Shown: positions 1 through 9,013 of the stretch, piece by piece
Layout of the letters: each line of letters opens with the position of its first letter
Position numbering within the stretch: position 1 is the first letter of the stretch
Made by a program: the position numbers and the translations under genes
Notes under the pieces: generated by a model
What the model was told of the DNA's origin: nothing
Database searches by the model: none
What the model saw: only the letters and a program-made list of their open reading frames with translations
Assembly (NCBI RefSeq): GCF_020621385.1
Contig: NZ_JAESVA010000013.1
Location: 81,104-145,103, forward strand
Direction: 5' to 3'
DNA length: 64,000 nt
Source: Acidisoma cellulosilyticum
Lineage (GTDB): Bacteria; Pseudomonadota; Alphaproteobacteria; Acetobacterales; Acetobacteraceae

Positions 1-41
1 ATTTCGGGCCGCATGTCTCCCACATCGCTTGGCTGCGTCAT
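1..41 (-). CDS. 5' end of an unidentified gene (truncated by window edge)
   Basis: Only the first 13 codons lie in the window, reading MTQPSDVGDMRPE on the minus strand. An ATG at 41-39 is preceded on that strand by an AGGGAGG ribosome-binding site about 7 bases upstream, which is why the start is believed. It lies about 100 bases downstream of the monooxygenase gene on the same strand and could be co-transcribed. The product cannot be identified from so few residues. Confidence 0.5.
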   Translation of the reverse strand, partial: MTQPSDVGDMRPE

Positions 42-141
42 GGCCTTGCCTCCCTTTTCGGCGGTCTTCTTGTTTGTGTTATCGCTATCATCATTTGGCG
101 TCGAGAGCGCGCGATCGTCAAGCCCAGCGCGCAAGCACAGC

Positions 142-1197
142 TTAATAGCCGCGGCGCGCGACTTCGGCGCGGACGATGGGCGCGGTGCGGGTACCGAACA
201 ACTCGATCGCCTTCATGACCTTGGCATGGGACATGGGCCCGACCGAGACCTGCAACAGAAAGCGCTGGTGGCGGAAAACGGTGTGCTGAAACAGGATTTT
301 CTCGGCGACCTGTTCCGGGCTGCCGACGAGGAGTGCGCCATGCGGACCGCGCTGCTGATCATAGTCGGCGCGGGTCATCGGCGCCCAGCCACGCTCCGCA
401 CCCAGACGATCCATGACGGATTTGAGGGGCAGGAAGAAGTCATCCGCCGCCTGGTCCGTCGTCTCGGCGACAAAGCCGTGACTATTGATGCTGATCGGAA
501 GTTGAGCCGGGTCGCGCCCGGCGCGGATCGCCTGGTCACGGTAATAGTCCAGTAGCGGGGCGAAACGCACCGGCTCACCGCCGATGATGGCGACCGCCAT
601 CGGCAGCCCGAGCCGCGCGGCGCGCGCGGCGGAGGAGGGGGTGCCGCCGATCGCGACCCAGATCGGCAGCTTCTTCTGATAGGGACGCGGATAGATCGCC
701 TGGTCGTCCAGCGCCGGGCGATGGCGGCCCGCCCAGCTGACCCGTTCCTCGTCCCGCAGCTTCAGCAGCAGGTCGAGCTTTTCGGTAAAAAGCTCGTTGT
801 AGTCGTCAAGATTATAGCCGAAGAGCGGAAAGGATTCGATGAAGGAGCCACGCCCGGCGGTGATCTCGGCCCGGCCCTCGGAAATCTGGTCCAGCGTCGC
901 GAAATCCTGAAAGACGCGAACGGGATCGTCCGAACTCAGCACCGTCACCGCCGTCGTCAGCTTGATGCGCTTGGTGCGCCCGGCCGCCGCCGCCAGCACG
1001 ACGGCGGGGGAGGAGACGGCGTAGTCCGGCCGGTGGTGCTCACCGACGCCGAAGACATCCAACCCGACCGCATCCGCGAGTGCGATCTCCTCCACCAGAT
1101 CACGCAACCGCTGGCCGGCATCCGGCGCGCGGCCCGTCGCTGTGTCCACAAAGGTTTCGCCAAAGCTGTAGATGCCGAGTTGCATGGGCTTGGTCAC
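142..1197 (-). CDS. LLM-class flavin-dependent oxidoreductase (bacterial luciferase-like monooxygenase)
   Basis: The 351-residue product has the (beta/alpha)8 luciferase-like signature: an N-terminal LGIYSFGE strand, VFGVGEHH near residue 50, the [19 protein letters not shown] segment, and the [10 protein letters not shown] phosphate-contact region. Length is normal for the family. Such enzymes use reduced flavin supplied by a reductase; the substrate cannot be read from sequence. The start taken is GTG at 1197; ATG at 1185 ([10 protein letters not shown]) is an equally possible start, since neither has a strong ribosome-binding site. It stands between an orphan nucleotidyltransferase gene and a truncated gene on the same strand, with no reductase gene next to it. 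Cytoplasmic. Confidence 0.85.
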   Translation of the reverse strand: MTKPMQLGIYSFGETFVDTATGRAPDAGQRLRDLVEEIALADAVGLDVFGVGEHHRPDYAVSSPAVVLAAAAGRTKRIKLTTAVTVLSSDDPVRVFQDFATLDQISEGRAEITAGRGSFIESFPLFGYNLDDYNELFTEKLDLLLKLRDEERVSWAGRHRPALDDQAIYPRPYQKKLPIWVAIGGTPSSAARAARLGLPMAVAIIGGEPVRFAPLLDYYRDQAIRAGRDPAQLPISINSHGFVAETTDQAADDFFLPLKSVMDRLGAERGWAPMTRADYDQQRGPHGALLVGSPEQVAEKILFQHTVFRHQRFLLQVSVGPMSHAKVMKAIELFGTRTAPIVRAEVARRGY

Positions 1198-1260
1198 TCA
1201 AAGACGGAGGTGGTCTGGCGGATGATCAGGCTCGTTTAAGGCAGGCGATTGATCGTTCCG

Positions 1261-1551
1261 TTACACCGGCTGAGCCTCAGCCAATACCTCCGCCAGGATT
1301 CTCCCCGAGAAATCTCCCGGCGTTCTTATGTCGACGGGGATGCCGAGCAAGGATTCCAATTCGTGCTGAAGTCCGCCGAGATCGAACAATGTGGTGCCAG
1401 GCAGCGCATCCACGAGAAGATCGAGATCGCTGCCTTCCTGATCCATTCCCTTCACCACTGACCCGAAAACGCGCGGGTTTGCCACCCGGTAGCGTCCCGC
1501 CAGGGAGCGGATGGCACTGCGTTTCAAGGCGAGCGCGGCAGACGGCTTCAT
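1261..1551 (-). CDS. MNT-type minimal nucleotidyltransferase (MntA-like antitoxin family)
   Basis: This 96-residue protein carries the minimal nucleotidyltransferase core: RVFGSVVKG (the GS motif), then GSDLDLLVD with the two metal-binding aspartates, and VDIRTP with the third acidic position. Length is typical of MntA. In most genomes such proteins are encoded beside a HEPN RNase toxin, which they silence by adding AMP. No HEPN gene follows here: 63 bases after the stop the monooxygenase gene begins. It is therefore either an orphan antitoxin, a remnant of a lost HEPN/MNT pair, or a nucleotidyltransferase with another target. The family assignment is firm, the role is not. Confidence 0.8.
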   Translation of the reverse strand: MKPSAALALKRSAIRSLAGRYRVANPRVFGSVVKGMDQEGSDLDLLVDALPGTTLFDLGGLQHELESLLGIPVDIRTPGDFSGRILAEVLAEAQPV

Positions 1552-1577
1552 GACGATGTCCAGCGGAAGCGGAGCCC

Positions 1578-2423
1578 TCAGGATAGCACAGTTCCATCGA
1601 GCGCCAGAAAAGCAATCAGATCGGTCAGATTGCGTTGCAGCCGGGTGAAGCCGCTATGCCGCTCGATCCGACGCTCGTCCATATAGAGCCCGCGCGAGAC
1701 TTCGATCTGCAGCGCATGCACGCCGTCGCGCGGGCGGCCGTAATGCCGCGTCACATAGCCGCCGGCATAAGGATCGTTCCGGCGCACGGAATAGCCGAGG
1801 CGGCGCAGGCATTGCTCGACCTTTGCCACAAGCGCGCTGTCGCAGGCGGTGCCATAGGCATCCCCCAGCACGAAATCGGGTGTGGCATGGCCCATCACCG
1901 AAGGCATGGAGTGGCAATCGATCAGGAAACAGGTGCCGAAGCGCTGCATGGTCTGTTCGATCAACCCGCGCAGCGCAGCGTGATAGGGGTCCCAGCAGCG
2001 GCGCACCCGGTCCTCGGCCTCGGCGAAGCGCAGCTTATGGCCATAGATGGTCTCGCCAGAGGCGACGACGCGGGGGATGGTTCCGAGGCCGGCACCGATG
2101 CGGGCGCTGGTCGTATTCACCCAGGGCGGCAGCGGGTCCTCGAACATCTGGGGGTCGAGTTCCCAGGGTTCGCGGTTCGCGTCGCAATAGGCCCGCGGAA
2201 AATGGGCCGAGAGCAGCGGCGCGCCATAGTCCGGGGCCGCGGCAAACAGCCGGTCGACGCAGTAATCCTCGCTCCGCCGCAGGGTCCGCGGTTCCAGGCG
2301 GCTTTCCGACAGGAAATGCGCGTCATAATCAGCCCCGGAATGCGCGGAGGAGAAGACGAGCGGGACCGTCTGCACGTCCGGCTCTATCACGCTGAGGGGC
2401 GCTGCAACGGCTGTATAGTTCAT
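1578..2423 (-). CDS. N-formylglutamate amidohydrolase
   Basis: The 281-residue protein matches the N-formylglutamate amidohydrolase family: VFSSAHSG near residue 25, RSEDYCVDRLF, the AYCDANREPWELDPQMF block and FLIDCHSMPS, whose Asp and His are likely zinc ligands, followed by a late EVSRGLYMDE segment. The family hydrolyses N-formylglutamate to glutamate and formate as the last step of one histidine degradation route (HutG); many relatives act on unknown N-acyl amino acids. No hut gene is nearby, so the physiological substrate is open. Start ATG at 2423. It lies 43 bases downstream of the pseudouridine glycosidase gene on the same strand, so the two may be co-transcribed. Confidence 0.88.
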   Translation of the reverse strand: MNYTAVAAPLSVIEPDVQTVPLVFSSAHSGADYDAHFLSESRLEPRTLRRSEDYCVDRLFAAAPDYGAPLLSAHFPRAYCDANREPWELDPQMFEDPLPPWVNTTSARIGAGLGTIPRVVASGETIYGHKLRFAEAEDRVRRCWDPYHAALRGLIEQTMQRFGTCFLIDCHSMPSVMGHATPDFVLGDAYGTACDSALVAKVEQCLRRLGYSVRRNDPYAGGYVTRHYGRPRDGVHALQIEVSRGLYMDERRIERHSGFTRLQRNLTDLIAFLALDGTVLS

Positions 2424-2466
2424 GGCGCCAATTCAAGCGCCCTGCCGCCTGCCTGTCATCAGGCAA

Positions 2467-3435
2467 TCAGGGGGTGCTGCCCTTCTTTTCCGCAAGCGCG
2501 CAGGCGATGGCCGCGCCCAGGCGCACATTATTGCGGACGAGAGCGATATTGGCGGTGAGGCTTTGGCCTTCGCTCAGCGTCAGCAAGCGGGAGAGCAGGA
2601 AAGGGGTCACGGCCTTGCCTTCCACCCTTTGCCGCTTGGCGTCCTGCAGCGCTTCCTCGACCAGGATGGCCATCGTCTCGTAGGGGATTTCGTCATCGGC
2701 CGGGATCGGATTCGTCACCAGAACGCCGCCACCGAGGCCGAGGCGCTGACGGGCCAGCATGACGGCGGCGATCTGCGCGGGCGTATCGGCGCGCATCGGC
2801 AGGCGCCAAGGGCTTTCCCGGCTCCAGAAGGCGGGCAAGTGGTCGGTCTGATAGCCCAGCACCGGAACCCCGCGGGTTTCCAGATATTCCAGGGTCCGCG
2901 GCAGATCCAGGATGGCCTTGGCGCCGGCACAGACGACGGTGACGGCCGTGCGCGCCAATTCGTCGAGATCGGCCGAAATATCGAGACTGTCCTGGCCGTC
3001 CCGATGCACGCCGCCAATGCCGCCCGTGGCGAAAACCTCGATCCCGGCCAGCGCCGCGCAGATCATGGTGGCGGACACGGTGGTCCCGCCCGAACGGCCC
3101 ATGGCGAGCGCGAATCCAAGATCGGCCCGGCTCAGCTTCATGGGCGCGGGCGCATTGGCCAGTCGCTCCAGCTGCTCGGCCGACATTCCAACCAAGATTT
3201 CACCATCCAGCAAGGCGATCGTCGCGGGCTCGGCATTGCCGGCGCGGCAATCCGCCTCCACCTGCCGGGCCATCTCCAGATTCTGGGGAAACGGCATGCC
3301 ATGGGTGATAATCGTCGATTCCAGAGCGACGACCGGCCTATGCGACTGTAACGCTTCCGCCACATCCCGAGACAAGGTAATGGGAGGGGACAAGGTCGTG
3401 GGCTGGTCGGCAAGGCTGGGCGAAGAGCCGTTCAT
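2467..3435 (-). CDS. psuG: pseudouridine-5'-phosphate glycosidase
   Basis: PsuG splits pseudouridine 5'-phosphate to uracil and ribose 5-phosphate. The 322-residue product has the family's N-terminal ALESTIITHGMPFPQN block with the active-site glutamate, the ATGGIGGVHR segment near the middle and the C-terminal NPIPADDEIPYETM block. The first 20 residues are a non-conserved extension. No psuK kinase gene lies next to it: the divergent neighbour is a flavin oxidoreductase and the downstream neighbour is the formylglutamate amidohydrolase. The kinase may be elsewhere in the genome. Cytoplasmic and metal-dependent in characterised members. Confidence 0.92.
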   Translation of the reverse strand: MNGSSPSLADQPTTLSPPITLSRDVAEALQSHRPVVALESTIITHGMPFPQNLEMARQVEADCRAGNAEPATIALLDGEILVGMSAEQLERLANAPAPMKLSRADLGFALAMGRSGGTTVSATMICAALAGIEVFATGGIGGVHRDGQDSLDISADLDELARTAVTVVCAGAKAILDLPRTLEYLETRGVPVLGYQTDHLPAFWSRESPWRLPMRADTPAQIAAVMLARQRLGLGGGVLVTNPIPADDEIPYETMAILVEEALQDAKRQRVEGKAVTPFLLSRLLTLSEGQSLTANIALVRNNVRLGAAIACALAEKKGSTP

Positions 3436-3576
3436 GGGTTACAGCACCATTTCGCGGTTGAGTGGATGAGAGTTCGGGCGCAGGCCCTCGCCCGCATCTG
3501 TAGGGCAGATCGCCCTTAGGGCAAAGAACATAGGGACCAGCGCGGCAGCCACAGCTCCGCGCGCATCGGAATTGGA

Positions 3577-4992
3577 ATGATGAAGGCGCTGAATGCGATC
3601 CGCATGGGAGGGGCAGAGGTTCTTCCCCTCGTCGAAGGTGGAAAGGGCGTAGCTGTGAGCGACGGCAATAGCTGTGGCCACTGGGCGGCCGGGGGCGGCG
3701 TTGGCACCTTCAGCGCCGTGAACGCCGATAGCTACGACGCCGATGGCACGATCATACGGCAGACCTATGAAGGCCGCACCCGCCGCGACCGGCATGAGGA
3801 GATGATCGACTACGCCATCAAGGGCGGCATCGCCCAGGCGCAGCGCGCGCATGAAATCAATGGCGGCCGCGGCCGGATCAACGCCAATATCCTGTGGGAA
3901 ATGGGCGGGGCCGAGCGCGTGATCACCGGGGTGCTGGAAGGCGCCAAGGGGCTGATCAACGGTCTCACCTGCGGTGCCGGCATGCCCTATCGCCTGTCCG
4001 ATATCGCGACGAAATTCGGGGTCCATTACTATCCCATCGTCTCCTCGGCCCGCGCTTTCAGCGCGCTGTGGAAGCGGGCCTATCATAAGGCCTCGAATCT
4101 GCTGGGCGGTGTGGTCTATGAGGACCCTTGGCTGGCCGGTGGCCATAACGGCCTGTCGAACAGCGAAGACCCGTCCCGTCCGGAAGACCCTTTCCCGCGC
4201 GTGCTGGCTCTGCGCCGGCAGATGCGTGAATTCGGCCTGGGCGACACGCCCATCATCATGGCCGGCGGCGTCTGGTGGCTGGAGGAGTGGGAGGATTGGA
4301 TCGACAATCCCGAACTCGGCCCCATCGCGTTCCAGTTCGGCACCCGTCCGCTGCTGACCCAGGAAAGCCCCATCGGGGACAGCTGGAAGCAGAAGCTGCT
4401 GACGCTGAAGAAGGGGGATATCTTCCTCAACCGCTTCAGCCCGACGGGCTTCTATTCCAGCGCCGTGAACAACGAGTTCATGCAGGAACTGCGCGGCCGC
4501 AGCGAACGCCAGGTCGCCTATACGACCGAGGTGGTGGGTGAGCATACGGCGGAATTCGGCGTCGGTCCGCGCAAGCGCATCGTCTATCTGACCAAGCCTG
4601 ATCTGACGCGCGTGCGGCAATGGGTGGCCCAGGGCTTCATCGAGGCGCTGCGTACTCCGGATACGACGCTGATCTTTGTGACGCCGGAGCGCGCCGGCCA
4701 GATCTATCAGGATCAGGTCGATTGCATGGGCTGCCTCAGCCAGTGCCGCTTCTCCAACTGGGGTCAGGAAGGGCCGGACTATACCAACGGCAAGAAGGCC
4801 GATCCGCGCAGCTTCTGCATTCAGAAGACCCTGCAGAATATCGGGCATGATGCGAAGGACGAGGTCACCGCCGAGAACAACCTCATGTTCAGCGGGCATA
4901 ACGGCTATCGCTTCGGCTTGGACCCGTTTTATTCCAACGGCTTCATCCCGACCGTTCGCCAGCTGATCGACCGGATCAAGACCGGGCGCTGA
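3577..4992 (+). CDS. NAD(P)H-dependent flavin oxidoreductase, nitronate monooxygenase-like
   Basis: The 471-residue product belongs to the long branch of nitronate-monooxygenase-like TIM-barrel flavoproteins. It shows GVAVSDGNSCGHWAAGGGVGTFSAVN at the N-terminal end, TCGAGMPYRLSDIA, YPIVSSARA, GGHNG and PIIMAGGVW, the FMN phosphate-binding loop. A C-terminal cysteine cluster, CMGCLSQC plus a later CIQK, marks this branch and could bind a metal, but no function can be assigned to it from sequence. ATG at 3577 is chosen after a GGAATTGGA stretch. The gene is monocistronic, divergent from psuG, and is followed by a strong terminator. Substrate unknown. Confidence 0.82.
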   Translation: MMKALNAIRMGGAEVLPLVEGGKGVAVSDGNSCGHWAAGGGVGTFSAVNADSYDADGTIIRQTYEGRTRRDRHEEMIDYAIKGGIAQAQRAHEINGGRGRINANILWEMGGAERVITGVLEGAKGLINGLTCGAGMPYRLSDIATKFGVHYYPIVSSARAFSALWKRAYHKASNLLGGVVYEDPWLAGGHNGLSNSEDPSRPEDPFPRVLALRRQMREFGLGDTPIIMAGGVWWLEEWEDWIDNPELGPIAFQFGTRPLLTQESPIGDSWKQKLLTLKKGDIFLNRFSPTGFYSSAVNNEFMQELRGRSERQVAYTTEVVGEHTAEFGVGPRKRIVYLTKPDLTRVRQWVAQGFIEALRTPDTTLIFVTPERAGQIYQDQVDCMGCLSQCRFSNWGQEGPDYTNGKKADPRSFCIQKTLQNIGHDAKDEVTAENNLMFSGHNGYRFGLDPFYSNGFIPTVRQLIDRIKTGR

Positions 4993-4996
4993 CCGG

Positions 4997-5035
4997 AAGG
5001 GGGCGCGTGGCGCACGCGTCCCCCTTATCTTTTTT
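4997..5035 (+). terminator. Rho-independent terminator after the flavin oxidoreductase gene
   Basis: A GC-rich inverted repeat with arms AAGGGGGCGCGTG and CACGCGTCCCCCTT (one bulged base) and a 3-base loop lies 5 bases after the stop codon and is followed by ATCTTTTTT. It should end transcription of the oxidoreductase gene. Confidence 0.9.
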
Positions 5036-5145
5036 CTGATCTGCTGTCATATCTGCGGCCTTGCCGGCAGCGGCCGAGCGCCGAATGCGCTTGAGCCATC
5101 GGTGACGGCTGGGGCAGACTGACCCCATCATGCAAAGACTTTCCC

Positions 5146-5847
5146 ATGGCTGAGCTGAGCCGCGAGACACTGGCTTTGCCGGGCGGCGCGGCGCAGGTGA
5201 TATGGCGGCGGAGCGAGCGTGCGCAGCGCATCAGTCTGCGCATCGACGCGCGGCACGGCGCCGTTGTCGTCACCCTGCCGCCGCGCTCCTCCAAACGCGC
5301 GGGCATGGCGCTGTTGCTGGAAAACGGCCATTGGGTTTCCAGCCGGCTGGCGGCTTTGCCGAGCGGTGTGTCTTTCGCCGCCGGCGAGACCGTGCCGGTT
5401 GACGGCATTCCTCATGTGATCCGTCATCTGCCGGAGGCGCGGGGCGCTGCCTGGGTGGCGGATGGCGTCCTGCATGTGACAGGCGACGACAGCTTTCTGC
5501 CGCGACGTGTGGGTGATTTTCTGCGGCAGGAGGCGCGGCGGCGCCTTTCGACCCTGGCCTGGGCCCATGCCGGTCAGATCGGGCTGAAGCCGCGCCGCAT
5601 TCTGATCAAGGACACCCGCAGCCGCTGGGGCAGTTGCGCGCCGGACGGCTCGCTGGCCTTCAGCTGGCGGCTGGTGATGGCGCCGCCTTTCGTGCAGGAT
5701 TATGTCGCGGCGCATGAGGTCGCGCATCTGCGCTACCTCAACCATGGTGCGGCCTTCTGGGCCCTGGTCGCCGTGCTTTGCCCCGGTTGGGAGCGCGCCT
5801 CCGACTGGTTGCGCCTCGACGGTATCAGCCTGATGCGAATCGGCTGA
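5146..5847 (+). CDS. YgjP/SprT-like zinc metallopeptidase-family protein (M48 type)
   Basis: The 233-residue protein has the full YgjP-like metallopeptidase (DUF45) signature: SLRIDARHGAVVVTLPPRSS at the N-terminal beta domain, DTRSRWGSCAPDGSLAFSWRL, then AAHEVAHLRYLNHGAAFW with the HExxH zinc site, and a conserved late tryptophan. Length is normal. Physiological substrates of this family are unknown. ATG at 5146 is used. It is followed after 31 bases by the asparaginase gene and could share its transcript. Cytoplasmic; no signal peptide. Confidence 0.88.
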   Translation: MAELSRETLALPGGAAQVIWRRSERAQRISLRIDARHGAVVVTLPPRSSKRAGMALLLENGHWVSSRLAALPSGVSFAAGETVPVDGIPHVIRHLPEARGAAWVADGVLHVTGDDSFLPRRVGDFLRQEARRRLSTLAWAHAGQIGLKPRRILIKDTRSRWGSCAPDGSLAFSWRLVMAPPFVQDYVAAHEVAHLRYLNHGAAFWALVAVLCPGWERASDWLRLDGISLMRIG

Positions 5848-5878
5848 CCCGCTATCTGTCTTCCACAGGAGTTCTGTC

Positions 5879-6898
5879 TTGCCGGCTTATTCAGACGTGA
5901 AGGGCGAGGTCGTCCTTCTGACCACGGGCGGGACCATCGCGTCTCGCCATGATGCGGCGGCGGACGCCTTTGTCGCGGCCATCGGCGCGGATGACATGGC
6001 GGCGCTGGTGCAAGGCGTGCCGCCGGGTGTCACGCTGCGTGCGGAGGCCTTCTGCAACGTCAATAGTTTCCGCATGGACTTGCCGACCGCTTTCGGGTTG
6101 GCGCAGCGCATCGCGGCTGTGCTGGCTGAGCCGAGCGTGCTGGGCGTGGTCGTGACCCACGGCACGGATACCATGGAGGAAAGCGCCTTCCTTGTCGGTC
6201 TGACGGTGCCGGCCGACAAGCCCGTGGTTTTCACCGGCGCGCAGCGCAATGCGGAGGAGGCCGATACGGACGGTCCCCGCAATCTGACCGAGGCGGTACA
6301 GCTGGCGGCCTCCCCACTCGCACGCGACATCGGCACCGTCATCCTGTTCGACGGGGTTTTTCATGCCGCGCGGGATGTTCGCAAGACGCATACATCTCGG
6401 CCCGGGACCTTCAATTCCGCCGATCACGGCAAACTGGGTCTGGTCGATGAAGGCGCGGTGCGGCTGTATCGCCGCCCGGCGGACCTTTGCCTTCTCCCGG
6501 CTCAGCGGGTGGAGCCTGCGGTCGCGCTGATCAAGATGGCCATGGGTATGGATGACAGCTTCATGCGCTGGGCGATGGCGAACGGCACGCGTGGCTTCGT
6601 GCTGGAAGCCTTCGGGCTTGGCAATTGCCCGCCTGCTTTTGTGCAGGCAACACAAGATGCCGTGGCGAAGGGCATTCCTGTCCTCATCACCTCGCGCTGC
6701 GGGGAAGGGCGGGTGAAGCCCGTCTATGGCAATGGCGGTGGGGTTGATCTGGCAAAGGCCGGGGCGATTTTCGCGGGCGACCTGACAGGGCAGAAAGCGC
6801 GCATTCTGCTCTCTGTCCTGCTGGGTGACGTCGGGCCGCTGGACAGCGTCGCAGCGCGCGCGGCCTTCGCAGAGGCTGTCGCGCGCGTGGCCGACTAA
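5879..6898 (+). CDS. L-asparaginase (type I/II family)
   Basis: The product converts asparagine to aspartate and ammonia. It has both active-site motifs: LLTTGGTIAS at residues 13-22 with the nucleophilic threonine, and THGTDTMEE near residue 95 with the second Thr-Asp pair. At 339 residues it fits the family. No signal peptide is seen, which suggests a cytoplasmic enzyme. The start is a TTG at 5879, supported by CAGGAG 7 bases upstream and by the conserved motif lying close to it; no ATG is available in this position. The gene follows the YgjP-like gene by 31 bases and is followed by a palindromic repeat element. Confidence 0.9.
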   Translation: MPAYSDVKGEVVLLTTGGTIASRHDAAADAFVAAIGADDMAALVQGVPPGVTLRAEAFCNVNSFRMDLPTAFGLAQRIAAVLAEPSVLGVVVTHGTDTMEESAFLVGLTVPADKPVVFTGAQRNAEEADTDGPRNLTEAVQLAASPLARDIGTVILFDGVFHAARDVRKTHTSRPGTFNSADHGKLGLVDEGAVRLYRRPADLCLLPAQRVEPAVALIKMAMGMDDSFMRWAMANGTRGFVLEAFGLGNCPPAFVQATQDAVAKGIPVLITSRCGEGRVKPVYGNGGGVDLAKAGAIFAGDLTGQKARILLSVLLGDVGPLDSVAARAAFAEAVARVAD

Positions 6899-6927
6899 AA
6901 GCTCAGAATGGAATCGCCCCAAGTCTG

Positions 6928-7026
6928 TCGTGCGCGGACCTGTTCCGCGCATCCACCCGCCGCGGCGTCCCAACAGCGTCAGGGCGCCCAAGCGGGTCGT
7001 TCCGCGCAACGACTGCGCGGATGACG
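6928..7026. repeat. palindromic intergenic repeat (REP-like element, copy 1)
   Basis: The element begins with a perfect hairpin, TGCGCGGA and TCCGCGCA around a 5-base loop. It holds a central GGCGCCC-type block and ends with a degenerate inverted copy of its left end (CGCGCAACGACTGCGCGG-ATGACG). The same layout with diverged bases recurs at 29086-29180, so this is a dispersed family. It occupies nearly all of the gap between the asparaginase and cupin genes. Confidence 0.75.
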
Positions 7027-7054
7027 CGGTGTGGTCGGCACAGACTATGACAGC

Positions 7055-7369
7055 TTAGAACGGAATAGCTTGCGGGCGCTTGATCTCGATCTCCACGAAG
7101 GCGATCGGGTGGGGGGAGCCGTTCATCACGTCATGCTGGATGCCGGACGGACGGGCGTAGCTTTGCCCGAGCGTCAGCGGGTTTTCGATAATGGTCTCGC
7201 CGTTATGAACGCGGAGCGTGCCATCGGTGATCATGATCACGAAATAGGGCCAGCCGTGTTCGTGCCAGCCGGTCGCGGCGCCGACCGCAAAATCCCATCG
7301 CGTGATGCGCAGATCCTCGTCATCGCGTTGCACGGTCGGAACGGCGGGAATTTCGCAAGCAAACGTCAT
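7055..7369 (-). CDS. cupin-domain protein
   Basis: This 104-residue single-domain protein has a cupin fold pattern: GWHEHGWPYFVIM (motif 1 with two histidines) and, in the second half, ARPSGIQHDVMN with the motif 2 histidine, then VEIEIKRPQ as the last strand. Motif 1 has an HEH pair in place of the classical HxH. Small cupins of this kind include metal-dependent dioxygenases, isomerases and binding proteins; no specific reaction can be named. The neighbour on the same strand is an SDR dehydrogenase 122 bases upstream. Cytoplasmic. Confidence 0.8.
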   Translation of the reverse strand: MTFACEIPAVPTVQRDDEDLRITRWDFAVGAATGWHEHGWPYFVIMITDGTLRVHNGETIIENPLTLGQSYARPSGIQHDVMNGSPHPIAFVEIEIKRPQAIPF

Positions 7370-7491
7370 AAGCTGATAGGCCTCCGCAAGGTGACGGTAT
7401 GGAACAAGGCCGCGATCCTAGCACGGGCTTGGTCTCTGTCACGGCCTTCACAGGCGCCGTTGTTGCAGCGCCTGCGCGAGGTTTCGACAAC

Positions 7492-8247
7492 TCAGCCGCT
7501 GTGATAGCCGCCATCGACCGGCAGGATGATGCCGGTCACGAATGCCGCGGCGGGTGAGGCCAGGAACAGCGTCGGGCCGACCAGATCCTCGGCCAATCCC
7601 CAGCGCTTCAAAGCGGCGCGCTCGGCGATCTTTTCTTTGCTCGGCGAATTTTCCCACAAGGCCCGCGTCATATCGGTCTTGTGGTAGCCGGGCGCGATGG
7701 CGTTGACACGCACACCCTGGGGACCATAGCGATGCGCCATGGCGCGTGTCAGCCCGACGATGCCGGTCTTGCTCGCCGTATAGGCAGGCACCGCCTCATC
7801 GGCCAGATAGCTGAGCATCGAGGCGACATTGATGATATTGCCACGGCTTTCAAGAAGCAGCGGCAAGGCGCTGCGGGACAGGCGCATGGCGCTGTTGAGG
7901 TTGATGTCGATCACCGTCAGGAAATCGGCCTCCTCCCACTCGGTCCCCGGCTTGGCGACGCCCTGGCAATTCACCAGCACGTCCAGCTGCGTCAGGCCCT
8001 GAAAGAAGGCGTCGACGGCAGCACTGTCCTGCACGTCCAGCCGCGCGAAGCTGAGGCCGGGGCGGGCAGGGGCTGCCGTCAGCGCGTCGATTTTGGTTTG
8101 GGAGCTGCCGGTCGCGGTCACCACAGCGCCGGCGGCGGCGAATCCTTCCGCCATGGCCAGGCCGATACCGCTGGTGCCGCCGGATACAACCACGTGACGT
8201 CCGCTGAATGCCGCCGTGAAGCTTTGGGCGATGGCTTCTATGCCCAT
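7492..8247 (-). CDS. SDR-family oxidoreductase
   Basis: A classical short-chain dehydrogenase of 251 residues: nucleotide-binding SGGTSGIG at about residues 22-29, VNCQGVAKPG in place of the usual NNAG, NVASML with the catalytic serine region, YTASK with the catalytic Tyr and Lys, and a C-terminal VDGGYHSG that is standard in 3-oxoacyl-ACP-reductase-like SDRs. The aspartate of RLDVQD fits adenine contact. The substrate is unknown. ATG at 8247 is preceded by GGAGGATT, a good ribosome-binding site. A cupin gene follows on the same strand. Confidence 0.9.
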   Translation of the reverse strand: MGIEAIAQSFTAAFSGRHVVVSGGTSGIGLAMAEGFAAAGAVVTATGSSQTKIDALTAAPARPGLSFARLDVQDSAAVDAFFQGLTQLDVLVNCQGVAKPGTEWEEADFLTVIDINLNSAMRLSRSALPLLLESRGNIINVASMLSYLADEAVPAYTASKTGIVGLTRAMAHRYGPQGVRVNAIAPGYHKTDMTRALWENSPSKEKIAERAALKRWGLAEDLVGPTLFLASPAAAFVTGIILPVDGGYHSG

Positions 8248-8447
8248 GATAATCCTCCGTATTTTTTTATGCCTTAAACGCTTTGATACCGCTTGCGCGC
8301 CGTTCTGTCACGGCGGCCGTCGTCCGCCACGGCATCGATGCTAAGCCTGTTATCCTCAGCTTGCTGTTGTTACGGAATGCCGTTCTGGCATTGGATGCTT
8401 TCGCCATGTCGCTCACGGCAACGGAAAAACCGTCAGCCGCCTCAGAT

Positions 8448-8885
8448 CTACTGAACGTTCAAATGGAATGTTTCGAGACGAATCCGTCCGTTCGGAGCGA
8501 CCACGTCGAGCGTCAGGCTGTCAGGCCCGGTATAGCCCGGTGCCGCCCTGTAAAAGGTCGTGACACCGCCCTGCGGTTTCAGGTTGCAGGCATAGCGCTG
8601 ATTGCTCGCCGGGTAAGCGGCGTAGAAATCCCCTTGCTGCACCGTGACGGTGCCGTGGGCCGGTGCGGCGCCCACGCGGATCTCAGCATAGCCGATAAGA
8701 GTGCAATCCGGATTGAGAAAGAAAATCTTGTTGAGTTGAACCTGACGCCCGGCGGCCACGGTCGCGTTGACCGTGACAGCGTCACTGTCTGCGGAGGCTG
8801 ACGGCCTTGGAGCGACGATCGTGCTTGCATTGACCGCGCAGCCTGCCAGGAGTAGCAGCGTTGCAACTATAAAAACGCGCTTCAT
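8448..8885 (-). CDS. putative outer-membrane lipoprotein, unknown function
   Basis: The 145-residue precursor starts MKRVFIVATLLLLAGC, a short lipoprotein signal with the lipobox LAGC, so the mature chain begins at Cys16. Asn follows two residues later (CAVN); the +2 residue is Ala, so outer-membrane sorting is expected. The mature part looks all-beta: alternating hydrophobic residues, HGTVTVQQGDFYAAYPASNQ, and a late TTFYRAAPGYTGPDSLTL stretch that resembles Ig-like or cadherin-like repeats. Two cysteines (near residues 60 and 100) could form a disulfide. No family name is claimed. It is single, divergent from the SDR gene at 9014. Confidence 0.72.
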   Translation of the reverse strand: MKRVFIVATLLLLAGCAVNASTIVAPRPSASADSDAVTVNATVAAGRQVQLNKIFFLNPDCTLIGYAEIRVGAAPAHGTVTVQQGDFYAAYPASNQRYACNLKPQGGVTTFYRAAPGYTGPDSLTLDVVAPNGRIRLETFHLNVQ

Positions 8886-9013
8886 GCGGCGCTACCTTTT
8901 CCCAAAAGGAAGGGTCAATAAGACGACAAGCTGGTACTCGCTGGAACGTGATTGGTCAATAATTTGTTCAAGCAACGTTCGGTAGCAGTATCTTGTGTGG
9001 GAAGGAATGGACC

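Noticed and set aside
1198..1260. Remnant of a HEPN gene after the MNT gene
   Set aside because: Short fragments in two phases can be imagined as a HEPN start, but nothing diagnostic is present in 63 bases.
3439..4899. 486-codon open frame on the minus strand opposite the flavin oxidoreductase gene
   Set aside because: High-GC mirror frame; its translation is rich in Ala/Asp/His/Gly without recognisable domains, while the plus frame is a clear flavoenzyme.
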